Shown here: positions 15,462-25,800 of the stretch, piece by piece
How positions within the stretch are numbered: position 1 is the first letter of the stretch
Layout of the letters: the number at the start of each line of letters is the position of its first letter
From: an uncultured Paenibacillaceae bacterium
GTDB lineage: Bacteria > Bacillota > Bacilli > Aneurinibacillales > Aneurinibacillaceae
Direction: 5' to 3'
Assembly (NCBI GenBank): GCA_937874515.1
Contig: CALNBV010000008.1
Span: 1 to 38,738, forward strand
DNA length: 38,738 bases
The notes under the pieces: model-generated
Database searches by the model: none
The model's input: the letters and a program-made list of their open reading frames with translations, nothing else
What the model was told of the DNA's origin: nothing
Made by a program: the position numbers and the translations under genes

Positions 15462-18230
15462 ATGGATTATGGAAAGACGTTGCACCTTCCTAGCACGGAT
15501 TTCCCGATGAGAGGCAACCTTCCAAAACGGGAACCAGACATGCAAAAATGGTGGGACGAAGTAGATATTTATGCGAAAGTCCTGGAGAAAACCAAAGGAC
15601 GGCCGAAGTTTATTCTTCATGATGGCCCCCCTTATGCAAATGGAGATATTCACATTGGACACGCTTTAAATAAAGTATTGAAAGATTTCATTGTTCGTTA
15701 TAAATCCATGGCAGGCTTTTATGCCCCTTATGTGCCAGGTTGGGATACCCATGGTTTGCCAATTGAACATGCCATTATCCATAACGAAAAAATTGATCGC
15801 CATAAAGTAGGGACTGTAGAATTCCGTGAACGTTGCACACAGTATGCCTTAAGTTATGTAGAGAAACAAAAAGGGCAATTTCAACGCTTAGGGGTTCGTG
15901 GGGATTGGAAAAATCCTTATGTTACCTTAAAACCTGAATATGAAGCCCGCCAAATCAAAATTTTTGGCGATATGGCGAAAAAGGGATACATATATAAAGG
16001 ATTAAAAGCCGTTTATTGGTCTCCTTCTTCAGAAACAGCACTGGCTGAAGCGGAAATTGAATATCAGGATAAACGTTCAGCTTCAATTTATGTTGCTTTC
16101 CCTGTAGTTGAAGGAAACGATGTGTTGCAACAAGGGGATCAAGTCATTATCTGGACGACCACACCCTGGACCATTCCGGCGAACCTGGCCATTTCCTTGC
16201 ACCCTGAATTTGAATATTCTGTGGTTCTTTATAATGAAGTACGCTATTTAATCGCTTCCGGTTTGCTTGAATCTGTAGCTAAAACCCTGGAATGGGAAGG
16301 CTATTCTGTGGTTGGAACCTGCAAAGGGGCTGACCTGGAAGGCGTGGTTTGCAAACATCCATTCTATGACCGTAAATCTCCATTAATCTTCGGTGAACAC
16401 GTTACCCTTGAAGCAGGGACCGGTTGTGTACACACTGCACCTGGCCATGGGGAAGATGACTTTCTTATGGGACAAAAATATGGCCTGGACATTTTGTGCC
16501 CTGTAGATGGAAAAGGATATTTAACAAAAGAAGCCCCAGGATTCGATGGAATTTTCTATGAAGATGCGAATAAATTAGTTACACAAAAATTACAGGAAGA
16601 AGGAGCCTTGCTTAAGATTGGTTTTATTACCCACTCCTATCCACATGATTGGCGTTCTAAAAAACCAATTATCTTCCGTGCTACGGAACAATGGTTTGCT
16701 TCCATTGACGGATTCCGTGAACAGGCGTTAAAAGCCATTAAAGAGGTAAATTGGATTCCTTCCTGGGGTGAACTTCGCCTCAACAACATGGTAGCAGACC
16801 GTGGGGATTGGTGTATTTCCCGTCAAAGAGTATGGGGCGTACCGATTCCGATTTTCTATTGCCGGGATTGTAATGAACCTTTAATTAATGATGACACCAT
16901 TAATCATGTTTCTGATTTATTCCGTAAAGAAGGGTCTACCACCTGGTTTGCCCGTGATACGAAGGAATTAATGCCAGAAGGATGCACCTGTCCAAAATGT
17001 GGGGGCACGGAATTCCGCAAAGAAACAGATATTATGGATGTTTGGTTTGATTCCGGTTCTAGCCATGAAGCCGTTTTAAAAGAACGGGAAGAACTGGCTT
17101 GGCCAGCAGATTTATATCTTGAAGGGTCTGACCAATATCGTGGTTGGTTTAACTCATCCCTCTCTACTTCTGTTGCTGTATATGGCCAGGCACCTTATAA
17201 AGGGGTTTTAAGCCATGGTTTTACTCTAGACGGAGAAGGCCGGAAAATGTCCAAATCCCTGGGGAACGTGATTGCTCCTCAACAAATTATGAATAAATTA
17301 GGTGGGGATATCCTTCGCCTCTGGGTTGCTTCCGTGGATTATACTGCGGATGTAAGAATTTCTGATAATATCCTAACCCAGATCGCTGAAGTATACCGGA
17401 AAATCCGCAATACCTTCCGTTTCTTATTAGGAAATTTAAGCGGATTTGATCCTATGAAAGATCGTGTGCCTTTTGAGCAATTAGGAGAATTGGATCGCTA
17501 CATGCTCATTAAAAATCAACGGGTCATTGAAAAAGTGCGTAAGGCTTATGATGCCTATCAATTCCATACGGTATATCATGCCATCCATAATTTCTGTACC
17601 CTTGATTTAAGTGCCTTCTATCTTGATATTTCTAAAGACCGTTTATATACAGAAGCCACTTCTGCACAAGGCCGTCGTGCAGCACAAACCGTGTTATATG
17701 ATATCCTGTTAGATCTTGTCCGCCTTGTTTCACCAATCATTCCACATACTGCTGATGAAGTGTGGAAGTTCGTTCCTGGTGTACAAGAAATCAGTGTCCA
17801 ATTAGTGGATATGCCTGATGTAAATCCAGCCCTCTTTAATGATGAACTGGAAAACAAATGGGATGGGATTTTGGCAATTCGGGATGAAATCAATAAAGCA
17901 TTAGAAGAAGCCCGCCGTGAGAAAGTTATTGGCCAATCTCTTGGGGCAGCAATTACTATTTACGCAGAGAATGCAGCTTATGGATTATTGCAAGAAGCCG
18001 GCAACTTGAAAGAACTGTTTATTGTATCTGCTGTTGAGTTGAAAGAGAAGACAGAGGATTTCCCTGAACAGGCTGTTCAATTAGAAGGAGTAGCTGTTGT
18101 GGTTCAACCTGCAGAAGGTGAAAAGTGTGAACGTTGTTGGGTCATTTCCACAGAGGTTGGGGAAAATAATGAACATCCTTCATTATGCCCACGTTGTGCA
18201 AATGTGCTTACAGAAGAAGGTCAAATCTAA
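15462..18230 (+). CDS. ileS: Isoleucyl-tRNA synthetase
   Basis: 922 residues from ATG 15462, chosen because AGGAG (15448-15452) is well placed and because the protein then starts like other Bacilli IleS; ATG 15453 has no room for a ribosome site. It charges tRNA-Ile. Class I signatures are HIGH at residues 64-67 (GDIHIGHA) and KMSKS at 595-599. The central CP1 editing domain includes TTTPWTIPANLA. The C-terminus carries the zinc-binding Cys pairs CERC and CPRC. lspA starts 17 bases after its stop. Confidence 0.99.
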   Translation: MDYGKTLHLPSTDFPMRGNLPKREPDMQKWWDEVDIYAKVLEKTKGRPKFILHDGPPYANGDIHIGHALNKVLKDFIVRYKSMAGFYAPYVPGWDTHGLPIEHAIIHNEKIDRHKVGTVEFRERCTQYALSYVEKQKGQFQRLGVRGDWKNPYVTLKPEYEARQIKIFGDMAKKGYIYKGLKAVYWSPSSETALAEAEIEYQDKRSASIYVAFPVVEGNDVLQQGDQVIIWTTTPWTIPANLAISLHPEFEYSVVLYNEVRYLIASGLLESVAKTLEWEGYSVVGTCKGADLEGVVCKHPFYDRKSPLIFGEHVTLEAGTGCVHTAPGHGEDDFLMGQKYGLDILCPVDGKGYLTKEAPGFDGIFYEDANKLVTQKLQEEGALLKIGFITHSYPHDWRSKKPIIFRATEQWFASIDGFREQALKAIKEVNWIPSWGELRLNNMVADRGDWCISRQRVWGVPIPIFYCRDCNEPLINDDTINHVSDLFRKEGSTTWFARDTKELMPEGCTCPKCGGTEFRKETDIMDVWFDSGSSHEAVLKEREELAWPADLYLEGSDQYRGWFNSSLSTSVAVYGQAPYKGVLSHGFTLDGEGRKMSKSLGNVIAPQQIMNKLGGDILRLWVASVDYTADVRISDNILTQIAEVYRKIRNTFRFLLGNLSGFDPMKDRVPFEQLGELDRYMLIKNQRVIEKVRKAYDAYQFHTVYHAIHNFCTLDLSAFYLDISKDRLYTEATSAQGRRAAQTVLYDILLDLVRLVSPIIPHTADEVWKFVPGVQEISVQLVDMPDVNPALFNDELENKWDGILAIRDEINKALEEARREKVIGQSLGAAITIYAENAAYGLLQEAGNLKELFIVSAVELKEKTEDFPEQAVQLEGVAVVVQPAEGEKCERCWVISTEVGENNEHPSLCPRCANVLTEEGQI

Positions 18231-18247
18231 AAGGGAGTGGCTATCCA

Positions 18248-18718
18248 TTGATTTATTATGGGATTGCCCTGGTGGTTTTTTTACTTGATAGGTTCTCAAA
18301 AGTACTCGTGTTGCGATTTATGGAATATGGCGAATCCATTCCTCTATTAGAAGGGATTTTTCACTTGACCTCCCACCGGAACCGTGGCGCTGCCTTCGGA
18401 ATCTTGCAAAATCAAAGAACATTTTTCCTTATTATGACCTTAATTATTGTTTCGGGGATTATCTGGTACATCTGGCGGATTCGCAAAGAACGCCCTATGA
18501 TTGGGTGGTCCCTGGCACTAATTCTGGGTGGGGCTCTAGGCAATTTTTATGATCGCCTTACCACAGGTGAAGTCGTTGATTTCTTTGATTTTGCCTTAAT
18601 CAATTTCCCTATTTTTAATATTGCTGATTCCGCAGTAGTGATTGGTGCTGGATTGTTTCTATTAGAAGAGATTAGGGGAAGCGCAAAGGAGAAACAAAAG
18701 AAAAGCCATGAATCTTAA
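18248..18718 (+). CDS. lspA: Lipoprotein signal peptidase LspA
   Basis: 156 residues from TTG 18248, set by AAAGGGAGTGG just after ileS. LspA is the membrane aspartic protease that cuts the signal peptide from diacylglyceryl prolipoproteins. Four hydrophobic helices are visible. The catalytic pair is Asp111 (GEVVDFFDF) and Asp127 (FNIADSAVVIG); the NRGAAFG and GGALGNFYDR motifs are also intact. Two lipoproteins that would be its clients are encoded later in this window. Its end overlaps the rluD start. Confidence 0.96.
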   Translation: MIYYGIALVVFLLDRFSKVLVLRFMEYGESIPLLEGIFHLTSHRNRGAAFGILQNQRTFFLIMTLIIVSGIIWYIWRIRKERPMIGWSLALILGGALGNFYDRLTTGEVVDFFDFALINFPIFNIADSAVVIGAGLFLLEEIRGSAKEKQKKSHES

Positions 18719-19652
18719 TGAGAGTTTTGAACGTTATGATTGGGTTGTTGAACAGGAAGATCGTGGAGAGCGAATTGATAAATTCCTTTCCCAGGTTCAA
18801 GAAGGAGATTGGTCCAGAACCCAGCTTCAGGGATGGATAAAGGATGGCAATATACAGGTCAACGGCAAAGGGATAAAAGGAAATTATCGTCTCCAGGAAG
18901 GGGATGAAATTACCTTGAAAGTTCCCCCACCTGTTGAAATGGATTTGCAACCGGAAGCCATGGATTTAAACATTGTTTATGAAGACCAAGATGTGGTCGT
19001 GGTGAATAAAGCCAGAGGATTAGTGGTTCATCCTGCACCAGGCAATTATTCAGGCACACTGGTGAACGGACTTCTTTATCACTGTAAAGACCTTTCAGGA
19101 ATTAACGGGGTTCTCCGTCCTGGGATTGTCCACCGCATTGATAAAGATACCTCCGGCTTGCTCATGGTGGCGAAAAATGATCGGGCCCATGAATCCTTAG
19201 CGGCTCAATTAAAAGAGCACTCTGTCCTTCGCCGTTATGTGGCAATAGTTCATGGAGTTATTTCCCATGAGCAGGGAACCATTGATGCTCCCATTGGACG
19301 GGACCCGAAAAACAGGCAGCAAATGGCTGTGGGTTTTGAAAACAGCAAAAATGCGGTTACTCACTTCAACGTATTGGAACGTTTCAATCAATACACGTTA
19401 GTTGAGTGCCAATTAGAAACAGGCCGAACCCACCAAATCCGGGTTCACTTTAAATACATCGGCTATCCTCTTGTAGGAGATGCTAAGTACGGTCCTACGA
19501 AAAACGAATTCAATCTGGAAGGCCAGGCCCTTCATGCCAGAGACCTGGGGTTTGTCCATCCAACCACGGGAGAGTTTATGAATTTCACCTCTCAATTGCC
19601 TGAAGAAATTGAGAAAATTCTTACTATCCTGCGAACAAGAAATAATATTTGA
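18708..19652 (+). CDS. rluD: Ribosomal large subunit pseudouridine synthase, RluD family (YlyB)
   Basis: 314 residues. An N-terminal S4 domain (ERIDKFLSQVQEGDWSRTQL, then GDEITLKVPPP) is followed by the RluA/RluD catalytic domain with HRIDKDTSGLL (catalytic Asp145), RRYVAIVHG, LETGRTHQIRVH and LVGDAKYG. By family it makes pseudouridines in 23S rRNA helix 69. It overlaps lspA by 11 bases, so translation is probably coupled. Its TGA stop is part of the -35 box of the pyr promoter. Confidence 0.95.
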   Translation: MNLNESFERYDWVVEQEDRGERIDKFLSQVQEGDWSRTQLQGWIKDGNIQVNGKGIKGNYRLQEGDEITLKVPPPVEMDLQPEAMDLNIVYEDQDVVVVNKARGLVVHPAPGNYSGTLVNGLLYHCKDLSGINGVLRPGIVHRIDKDTSGLLMVAKNDRAHESLAAQLKEHSVLRRYVAIVHGVISHEQGTIDAPIGRDPKNRQQMAVGFENSKNAVTHFNVLERFNQYTLVECQLETGRTHQIRVHFKYIGYPLVGDAKYGPTKNEFNLEGQALHARDLGFVHPTTGEFMNFTSQLPEEIEKILTILRTRNNI

Positions 19653-19677
19653 CACAATTCGACCTTAATGGCATAAT
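19649..19677 (+). promoter_or_regulatory. Sigma-A promoter of the pyr operon
   Basis: TTGACA (19649-19654), 17 bases, CATAAT (19672-19677). The -35 is perfect and the -10 has one mismatch. It overlaps the rluD stop codon. Transcription would start near 19684, leaving about 187 bases of leader before pyrR. Confidence 0.8.
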
Positions 19678-19700
19678 TTCATTAATCACATAGTTACCTT

Positions 19701-19733
19701 TAAATCAGTCCCGTGAGGCTGGCAAGGTTGACG
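19701..19733 (+). promoter_or_regulatory. PyrR-binding loop (anti-antiterminator) of the pyr leader
   Basis: AGTCCCGTGAGGCT at 19707-19720 fits the PyrR binding consensus ARUCCNGNGAGGYU, and the flanks TTTAAATC and GGCAAGGTTGACGG resemble known Bacillus pyr leaders. In B. subtilis PyrR with UMP binds this stem-loop and so favours the downstream terminator. Confidence 0.9.
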
Positions 19734-19794
19734 GTTAATGAATGGAGTCCAATAGGATATCTATGTTATTTTGCGTCCCATTTATGGAATCATC

Positions 19795-19824
19795 ACTTCT
19801 TGCCCCTCGCAAGAAGTTTTTTTT
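19795..19824 (+). terminator. Attenuator terminator of the pyr operon
   Basis: Perfect 9-bp stem ACTTCTTGC/GCAAGAAGT with a 5-base loop and an eight-T run, 46 bases before pyrR. With the binding loop upstream it forms the PyrR-controlled attenuator. Confidence 0.9.
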
Positions 19825-19870
19825 GTCTAAAAAAGACAAACTAAAGGAAACCCCTCCTGGAGGTGAAGGG

Positions 19871-20405
19871 ATGCCGGCAAATGATTGGACGGAGAAAAAC
19901 ATTCTCCTTGATGAAAAAGCCATGGGGCGAGCGTTAACGAGAATTGCCCATGAAATCATCGAGCGCAACAAAGGTGTAGAGGATTGTGTTTTAGTAGGGA
20001 TTCGTACCAGGGGAATTTACTTAGCCCAACGCCTGGCCCAGCGCATTGAAAAAATTGAAGGAGAAAAGGTTCCTGTTGGGGAGTTAGATATTACTTTTTA
20101 CAGGGATGATGTCATCCATCAGAAAACAGACCAGGCCAATAAAGAGACCTATCTAACAACAGAAATTACGAATAAAAAAGTTATTTTAGTGGATGATGTT
20201 CTCTATACAGGAAGAACAGTTCGGGCAGCACTGGATGCCTTAATGGATTTAGGCAGGCCACGGATGATTCAACTGGCTGTTCTCATTGATCGGGGACACA
20301 GGGAATTGCCTATTCGCCCCTACATCTAAGGAAGAGGTCATTATTGTGGCCTTACAGGAAGTTGATGAGCGGGAATGTGTGGTTATTGGGGATATCCTCA
20401 AATAG
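19871..20405 (+). pseudogene. pyrR: pyrR, frameshifted near its 3' end
   Basis: PyrR is the UMP-dependent RNA-binding attenuator protein with weak uracil phosphoribosyltransferase activity. The start is ATG 19871 after GGAGGTGAAGGG. The frame runs well through the PRPP motif VILVDDVLYTGRTVRA and QLAVLIDRGHRELPIRP, then ends at TAA 20327-20329 after 152 residues. From 20322 the next frame reads TSKEEVIIVALQEVDERE... to TAG 20403-20405, which is the family's normal C-terminus. The usual DYVGKNVP block between the two parts is missing, so about 23 bases were deleted at 20320/20321. The product lacks a conserved segment and about 35 residues and is probably impaired, unless this is an assembly error. 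Confidence 0.88.
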
Positions 20406-20437
20406 AAAAACAACTAGCTGGAACGGAGGAAGATGAG

Positions 20438-21745
20438 ATGGGTATACTGTTGCAAAACGGACGCGTCTTCTTGGACGGAGAGCTTACATATAAAGATGTT
20501 GTCATTGGAAATGGGAAAATTGCAAAACTAGGAACAGGGTTAAAGGAAGAGGGGCATCAGGTAATCAACCTGGATGGCAAAATTCTCTCCCCTGGTTTTA
20601 TCGATATGCATGTCCATTTACGGGAACCTGGCTTTGAAGCCAAGGAAACAATAGGGACAGGGACACAGGCAGCAGCACAGGGAGGTTTTACTGCTGTAGC
20701 ATGCATGCCTAATACTCGCCCTGTCATTGATTCTGCAGAATTGGTAGAACAAATCCAAAAACAAGCCCAGGAAGAAGGAAAAGTAAGAGTATTGCCCATT
20801 GGAGCTATTACCCTTCGGGAATTAGGAAAAGAGTTAACAGACATGGATGCCCTGAAAGCAGCAGGGACTGTGGCTTTCTCCGATGATGGGGTTGGCATTC
20901 AAAGTAGCCGCATGATGATGGACGCCATGACAAAGGCGAAAGAGTTGGACATGGCTATTGTGGCCCATTGTGAAGACAATTCTCTGGCACATGGGGGTTG
21001 TGTCCATGAAGGGAACTATAGTAAAGCCAATGGCTTAAAGGGAATTCCTTCTGAAGCAGAATCTGTACAAGTAGCCCGGGATATCCTCCTGGCGGAAGCC
21101 ACAGGTGCCCACTACCATGTGTGCCATATTAGCGCAAAAGAATCGGTTCGCCTGGTGCGTGAAGCCAAAGCACGGGGTGCCCGGGTGACTGCAGAAGTTT
21201 GCCCTCACCATCTGGTGCTTTGTGATGAAGATATTCAGGGGCTAGATCCTAATTTTAAAATGAACCCTCCATTACGAGGAAGAGAAGATCAGGAAGCTTT
21301 AATCGAAGGGTTGAAAGATGGCACCATTGATATGATTGTAACAGACCATGCTCCCCATACTGCAGAGGAGAAAGCAAGAGGCATTGAACTAGCGCCTTTT
21401 GGAATCGTTGGGTTAGAAACCGCCTTTCCCCTTCTCTACACTAAATTGGTGGAAACAGGTCAGTTTACTATAGAAGAAATCATTCAGCGCATGACCAGGG
21501 TACCCGCAGAAGTGTTCGGATTGCCATGGGGAAGATTGGAAGAAGGAGCACCTGCTGATGTAACGGTACTTGATTTAGATACCGAAAAAGCGGTGAATCC
21601 TGAGGAGTTTGCAAGCAAAGGGAAAAATACTCCCTTTACTGGTTGGAAGTTAAAAGGCTGGCCTGTACTGACCATCGTTGAAGGCAATATCGTTTGGCAG
21701 GCAGATGAATTTGGGATAGAAAGGGGTATCTTCAATGAGCAATAA
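20438..21745 (+). CDS. pyrC: Dihydroorotase
   Basis: 435 residues from ATG 20438 (GGAGGA at 20425-20430); the frame is open further upstream into the pyrR remnant, but without a ribosome site. PyrC closes carbamoyl-aspartate to dihydroorotate. Class I dihydroorotase motifs are GFIDMHVHLREPG (zinc ligands), ACMPNTRPV, AHCEDN, CHISAKES and MIVTDHAPH. It normally follows pyrB, which is absent here; only 32 bases separate it from the pyrR remnant. Its 3' end overlaps carA by 11 bases. Confidence 0.97.
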   Translation: MGILLQNGRVFLDGELTYKDVVIGNGKIAKLGTGLKEEGHQVINLDGKILSPGFIDMHVHLREPGFEAKETIGTGTQAAAQGGFTAVACMPNTRPVIDSAELVEQIQKQAQEEGKVRVLPIGAITLRELGKELTDMDALKAAGTVAFSDDGVGIQSSRMMMDAMTKAKELDMAIVAHCEDNSLAHGGCVHEGNYSKANGLKGIPSEAESVQVARDILLAEATGAHYHVCHISAKESVRLVREAKARGARVTAEVCPHHLVLCDEDIQGLDPNFKMNPPLRGREDQEALIEGLKDGTIDMIVTDHAPHTAEEKARGIELAPFGIVGLETAFPLLYTKLVETGQFTIEEIIQRMTRVPAEVFGLPWGRLEEGAPADVTVLDLDTEKAVNPEEFASKGKNTPFTGWKLKGWPVLTIVEGNIVWQADEFGIERGIFNEQ

Positions 21746-22829
21746 AGCACGATTGATTCTTGAGGATGGAACAGTATTTGAAGGAAAATCATTTGGCGCC
21801 ACTGGAGAAATGTTTGGTGAAGTCGTTTTTAATACAGGGATTACCGGGTATCAGGAAGTATTATCTGACCCATCTTATTGCGGACAAATCGTAACTATGA
21901 CTTATCCTCTGATCGGGAACTATGGAATAAACCGGGATGATTTCGAATCCATCCGCCCTTATATTCATGGATTTGTGGTACGGGAACACTGTGAATTGCC
22001 AAGCAACTGGCGCAATGAGCAAACCGTTGATTCTTTATTGAAAGAATACAACATCCCAGGAATTTCAGATGTGGATACACGTAAATTAACCCGTATCATC
22101 CGCAATCATGGAACCTTAAAAGGAATTATTACTACGTCTGACGAGCCCGTGGAATCCATTATGGAGAAATTCCAGGCACCTCTAATGACTGATCAAGTGT
22201 CCCGGGTTTCTACAAAAAGCATGTTTGTTGTACCTGGTATTGGGCCTCGCGTGGTTCTTGTGGACTTCGGTTCCAAACATGGAATTCTCCGTGAACTAAA
22301 CAAACGGAACTGTGATGTGATTGTGGTTCCTTATAATGTAACAGCAGAAGAAATCCGTCGCATTCGCCCTGATGGGGTTCTTCTATCCAATGGACCTGGA
22401 GACCCGAAAGATGTGCCAGAAGCCATTGAAATGATTAAAGAAATCATTGGGGAATATCCTATTTTCGGGATCTGCCTTGGCCATCAGCTTTTTGCTTTGG
22501 CCAGCGGGGCTGATACTACAAAATTAAAATTTGGCCATAGGGGAAGCAACCATCCTGTGAAAGAACTGGAAACAGGACGGACCTTTATTACTTCTCAAAA
22601 CCATGGGTATGCCGTAACACTGGAATCCGTGGCAGATACAGACTTGGAAATTAGCCATGTGGCGTTAAATGATGGGTCCATTGAAGGGCTTGCTCATAAG
22701 AAATATCCGGCATTTTCTGTACAATACCATCCAGAAGCCGCACCAGGTCCCTTTGATTCCGGGTACCTGTTTGACCGATTCATTAAAGAGGTAGAAGCTG
22801 TAGCAAAGGGGGCAAAGGCAAATGCCTAA
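21735..22829 (+). CDS. carA: Carbamoyl-phosphate synthase, small (glutaminase) subunit
   Basis: 364 residues. It hydrolyses glutamine and passes ammonia to CarB. The N-terminal CPSase small-subunit domain (LEDGTVFEGKSFGATGEM, VFNTGITGYQEVLSDPSY) is followed by a class I glutamine amidotransferase domain: FGICLGHQL with the nucleophile Cys247, then QNHGYAV and SVQYHPEAAPGP with the His-Glu pair. Within the pyr operon it is the pyrAA type. It overlaps both neighbours by 8-11 bases, which suggests coupled translation. Confidence 0.98.
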   Translation: MSNKARLILEDGTVFEGKSFGATGEMFGEVVFNTGITGYQEVLSDPSYCGQIVTMTYPLIGNYGINRDDFESIRPYIHGFVVREHCELPSNWRNEQTVDSLLKEYNIPGISDVDTRKLTRIIRNHGTLKGIITTSDEPVESIMEKFQAPLMTDQVSRVSTKSMFVVPGIGPRVVLVDFGSKHGILRELNKRNCDVIVVPYNVTAEEIRRIRPDGVLLSNGPGDPKDVPEAIEMIKEIIGEYPIFGICLGHQLFALASGADTTKLKFGHRGSNHPVKELETGRTFITSQNHGYAVTLESVADTDLEISHVALNDGSIEGLAHKKYPAFSVQYHPEAAPGPFDSGYLFDRFIKEVEAVAKGAKANA

Positions 22830-25800
22830 ACTGGAAAACATTAAAAAAATCCTTGTAATTGGTTCTGGCCCAATTGTAATTGGCCAGGCTGCAGAGTTTG
22901 ACTATGCAGGAACACAGGCTTGCCAGGCTTTAAAAGAAGAAGGATATGAAGTTATTCTCGTAAATAGTAACCCTGCCACCATCATGACTGATACCAACAT
23001 GGCAGATAAAGTATATATTGAACCATTAACCCTTGATTTCGTGAGCCGGATTATCCGTCAGGAAAAACCAGACGGTCTTCTTGCTACCCTTGGGGGACAA
23101 ACCGGCTTGAACCTTGCCATGGAATTGGATGAATCGGGCATTTTAGATGAAGAAAATGTGGTTCTTTTAGGGACAGACTTAGAAGCCATTAAAAAGGCAG
23201 AAGACAGGGAAGAATTCCGCAGCTTGATGCAAGCTATTGGAGAACCTGTTCCTCCTTCTGACATTGTTCATACTGTGGATGAAGCTTTAAAATTCGCTGA
23301 CGAAATTGGCTATCCTATTATCGTTCGCCCAGCCTATACCCTTGGAGGAACCGGTGGCGGGATCGTTTCTAATGAAGAAGAATTAAGAGAAACTGTAGCC
23401 AGCGGGTTGAAATATAGCCCCATTACCCAGTGCCTTCTTGAGAAAAGTATTGCCGGTTTTAAAGAAATCGAATACGAAGTAATGCGGGATGCCAATGACA
23501 ACTGTATCGTGGTATGTAATATGGAAAACGTGGATCCTGTGGGTATTCATACCGGGGACAGTATCGTTGTGGCACCTAGCCAAACCTTATCTGACCGGGA
23601 ATACCAGATGCTTCGTTCTTGTTCGTTGAAAATCATCCGTGCCCTGAACATTCAAGGGGGATGTAACGTACAACTGGCATTAGACCCTGACAGCTTCAAC
23701 TACTTCATTATCGAAGTAAACCCACGGGTAAGCCGTTCTTCTGCTTTAGCATCCAAAGCAACAGGTTATCCAATTGCGAAAATGGCTGCCAAAATTGCAG
23801 TGGGCTATACCCTTGATGAATTGCAAAACCCGGTAACAAAGCAAACCTATGCTTGCTTTGAACCTACATTAGATTATATTGTTACGAAAATTCCACGCTG
23901 GCCTTTTGATAAATTCATTCATGCCAACCGGAAATTAGGCACCCAGATGAAAGCCACCGGAGAAGTCATGGCCATTGGCCGTACCTTCGAAGAATCCTTA
24001 CAAAAAGCCGTTCGATCCTTAGAAGTTGGCTTACACAGCCTGGATTTGCCAGAAGCTAAAGAATTAAATGATGAAGAATTGGAACGTCGCATTGTCAAAG
24101 CCGATGATGAACGCCTCTTCTTGTTAATGGAAGCCCTTCGTCGGGGCTGGACCATGGAACAAATCCATGGCCTTACAAAAATCGATTACTTCTTCTTGTC
24201 TAAATTAGTGAAATTAATGCAATTTGAAGATGGCTTAAAACGCCTGAACAATGTAGAAGAGCTAAGCGCAGATCTTCTTCTGCAAGCAAAACGCTTAGGT
24301 TTCATTGATAAACGTATTGCCCAATTAACTGGCATTGCTGAAGAAGACATTCGCCAAAAACGCTACGACAACAACATTGTCCCTGTTTACAAAATGGTAG
24401 ATACCTGTGCTGCAGAATTTGAAGCAGCTACGCCATACTACTATTCAACCTATGAAGAGGAAGATGAGCGGGTAGAAACCGACAAGCCTAGTGTGATCGT
24501 ATTAGGTTCTGGCCCAATTCGCATTGGCCAGGGGATTGAGTTCGACTATTCCACAGTACATGCTGTGTGGGCATTAAAAGAAATGGGATACGAAGCGGTT
24601 ATTATCAACAACAACCCTGAAACTGTATCTACAGACTTTAATACCTCTGACCGTCTGTATTTTGAACCTTTATATTTAGAAGATGTATTAAACATTATTG
24701 AAAAAGAAAAACCAGAAGGGGTTATTGTGCAATTTGGGGGACAAACAGCCATTAACCTGGCTGCGGGCTTAGAAAAAGCTGGCGTGAAAATCCTGGGGAC
24801 TTCCTTAGACAATATCGATGAGGCAGAAGACCGGGAACGCTTTGAAAAGCTGTTAACCCGTTTAAACATTGCCCAGCCAAAAGGGAAAACCGTCTTCTCT
24901 GTGGAAGAAGCCGTAACTGTAGCCAACGGATTAGGCTATCCTGTATTGGTTCGACCTTCCTATGTATTAGGTGGCCGTGCCATGGAAATCGTGTATAACG
25001 AAAATGAATTGTTGAATTACATGAAAGAAGCGGTAAAAATCAATCCAGAACATCCTGTGCTTATTGACCGTTATATGCTAGGTGCAGAAGTGGAAGTGGA
25101 TGGAATTAGTGATGGGGAAAATGTATTAATCCCTGGTATTATGGAACACATTGAACGGGCAGGGGTACACTCTGGGGATTCCATCGCTGTGTATCCGCCA
25201 CAGAAACTATCCCAACAAATTAAAGATGAACTCATTGATATGACCACGAATATTGCCCGGGGTCTTAAAATCAAAGGTCTCTTAAATATCCAGTTTGTTA
25301 TTCATGAAGGAAAAGTGTACGTGATCGAAGTGAACCCACGTTCTTCCCGTACAGTGCCTTTCTTAAGTAAAATTACAGGCATTCCAATGGCAAACATTGC
25401 AACAAAAATCATTCTAGGCAAAACCCTTCCTGAATTAGGTTACAAAGCAGGTTATCACCCCGAATCTGATTACGTATCTGTAAAAGTGCCTGTGTTCTCC
25501 TTCGCAAAACTGCGTCGGGTGGACATTACCCTTGGACCAGAAATGAAATCTACTGGGGAAGTAATGGGCCGGGATAAAAACCTGGAAAAAGCCTTATTCA
25601 AAGGACTTGTTGGTTCTGGTATGAAGATTCCTACCAGCGGATCTTTGCTTGTAACCATTGCAGATAAAGATAAAGAAGAAGCAAAAGCCATCATTAAAGG
25701 CTTTAGCGACCTTGGATTCAAGCTTTATGCCACAGAAGGAACAGCGAAATCATTAACTGAAGCAGGCTTACGGGTGAATGCTGTCCGGAAAATCCATGAG

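Noticed and set aside
19742..19870. N-terminal extension of PyrR from ATG 19742
   Set aside because: The frame is open by chance through the attenuator terminator. The true start at 19871 has GGAGGTGAAGGG and matches the family's N-terminus.
20375..20437. Longer PyrC starting in the pyrR remnant
   Set aside because: No ribosome site, and the added residues are not part of dihydroorotase. ATG 20438 has GGAGGA and the family's usual start.
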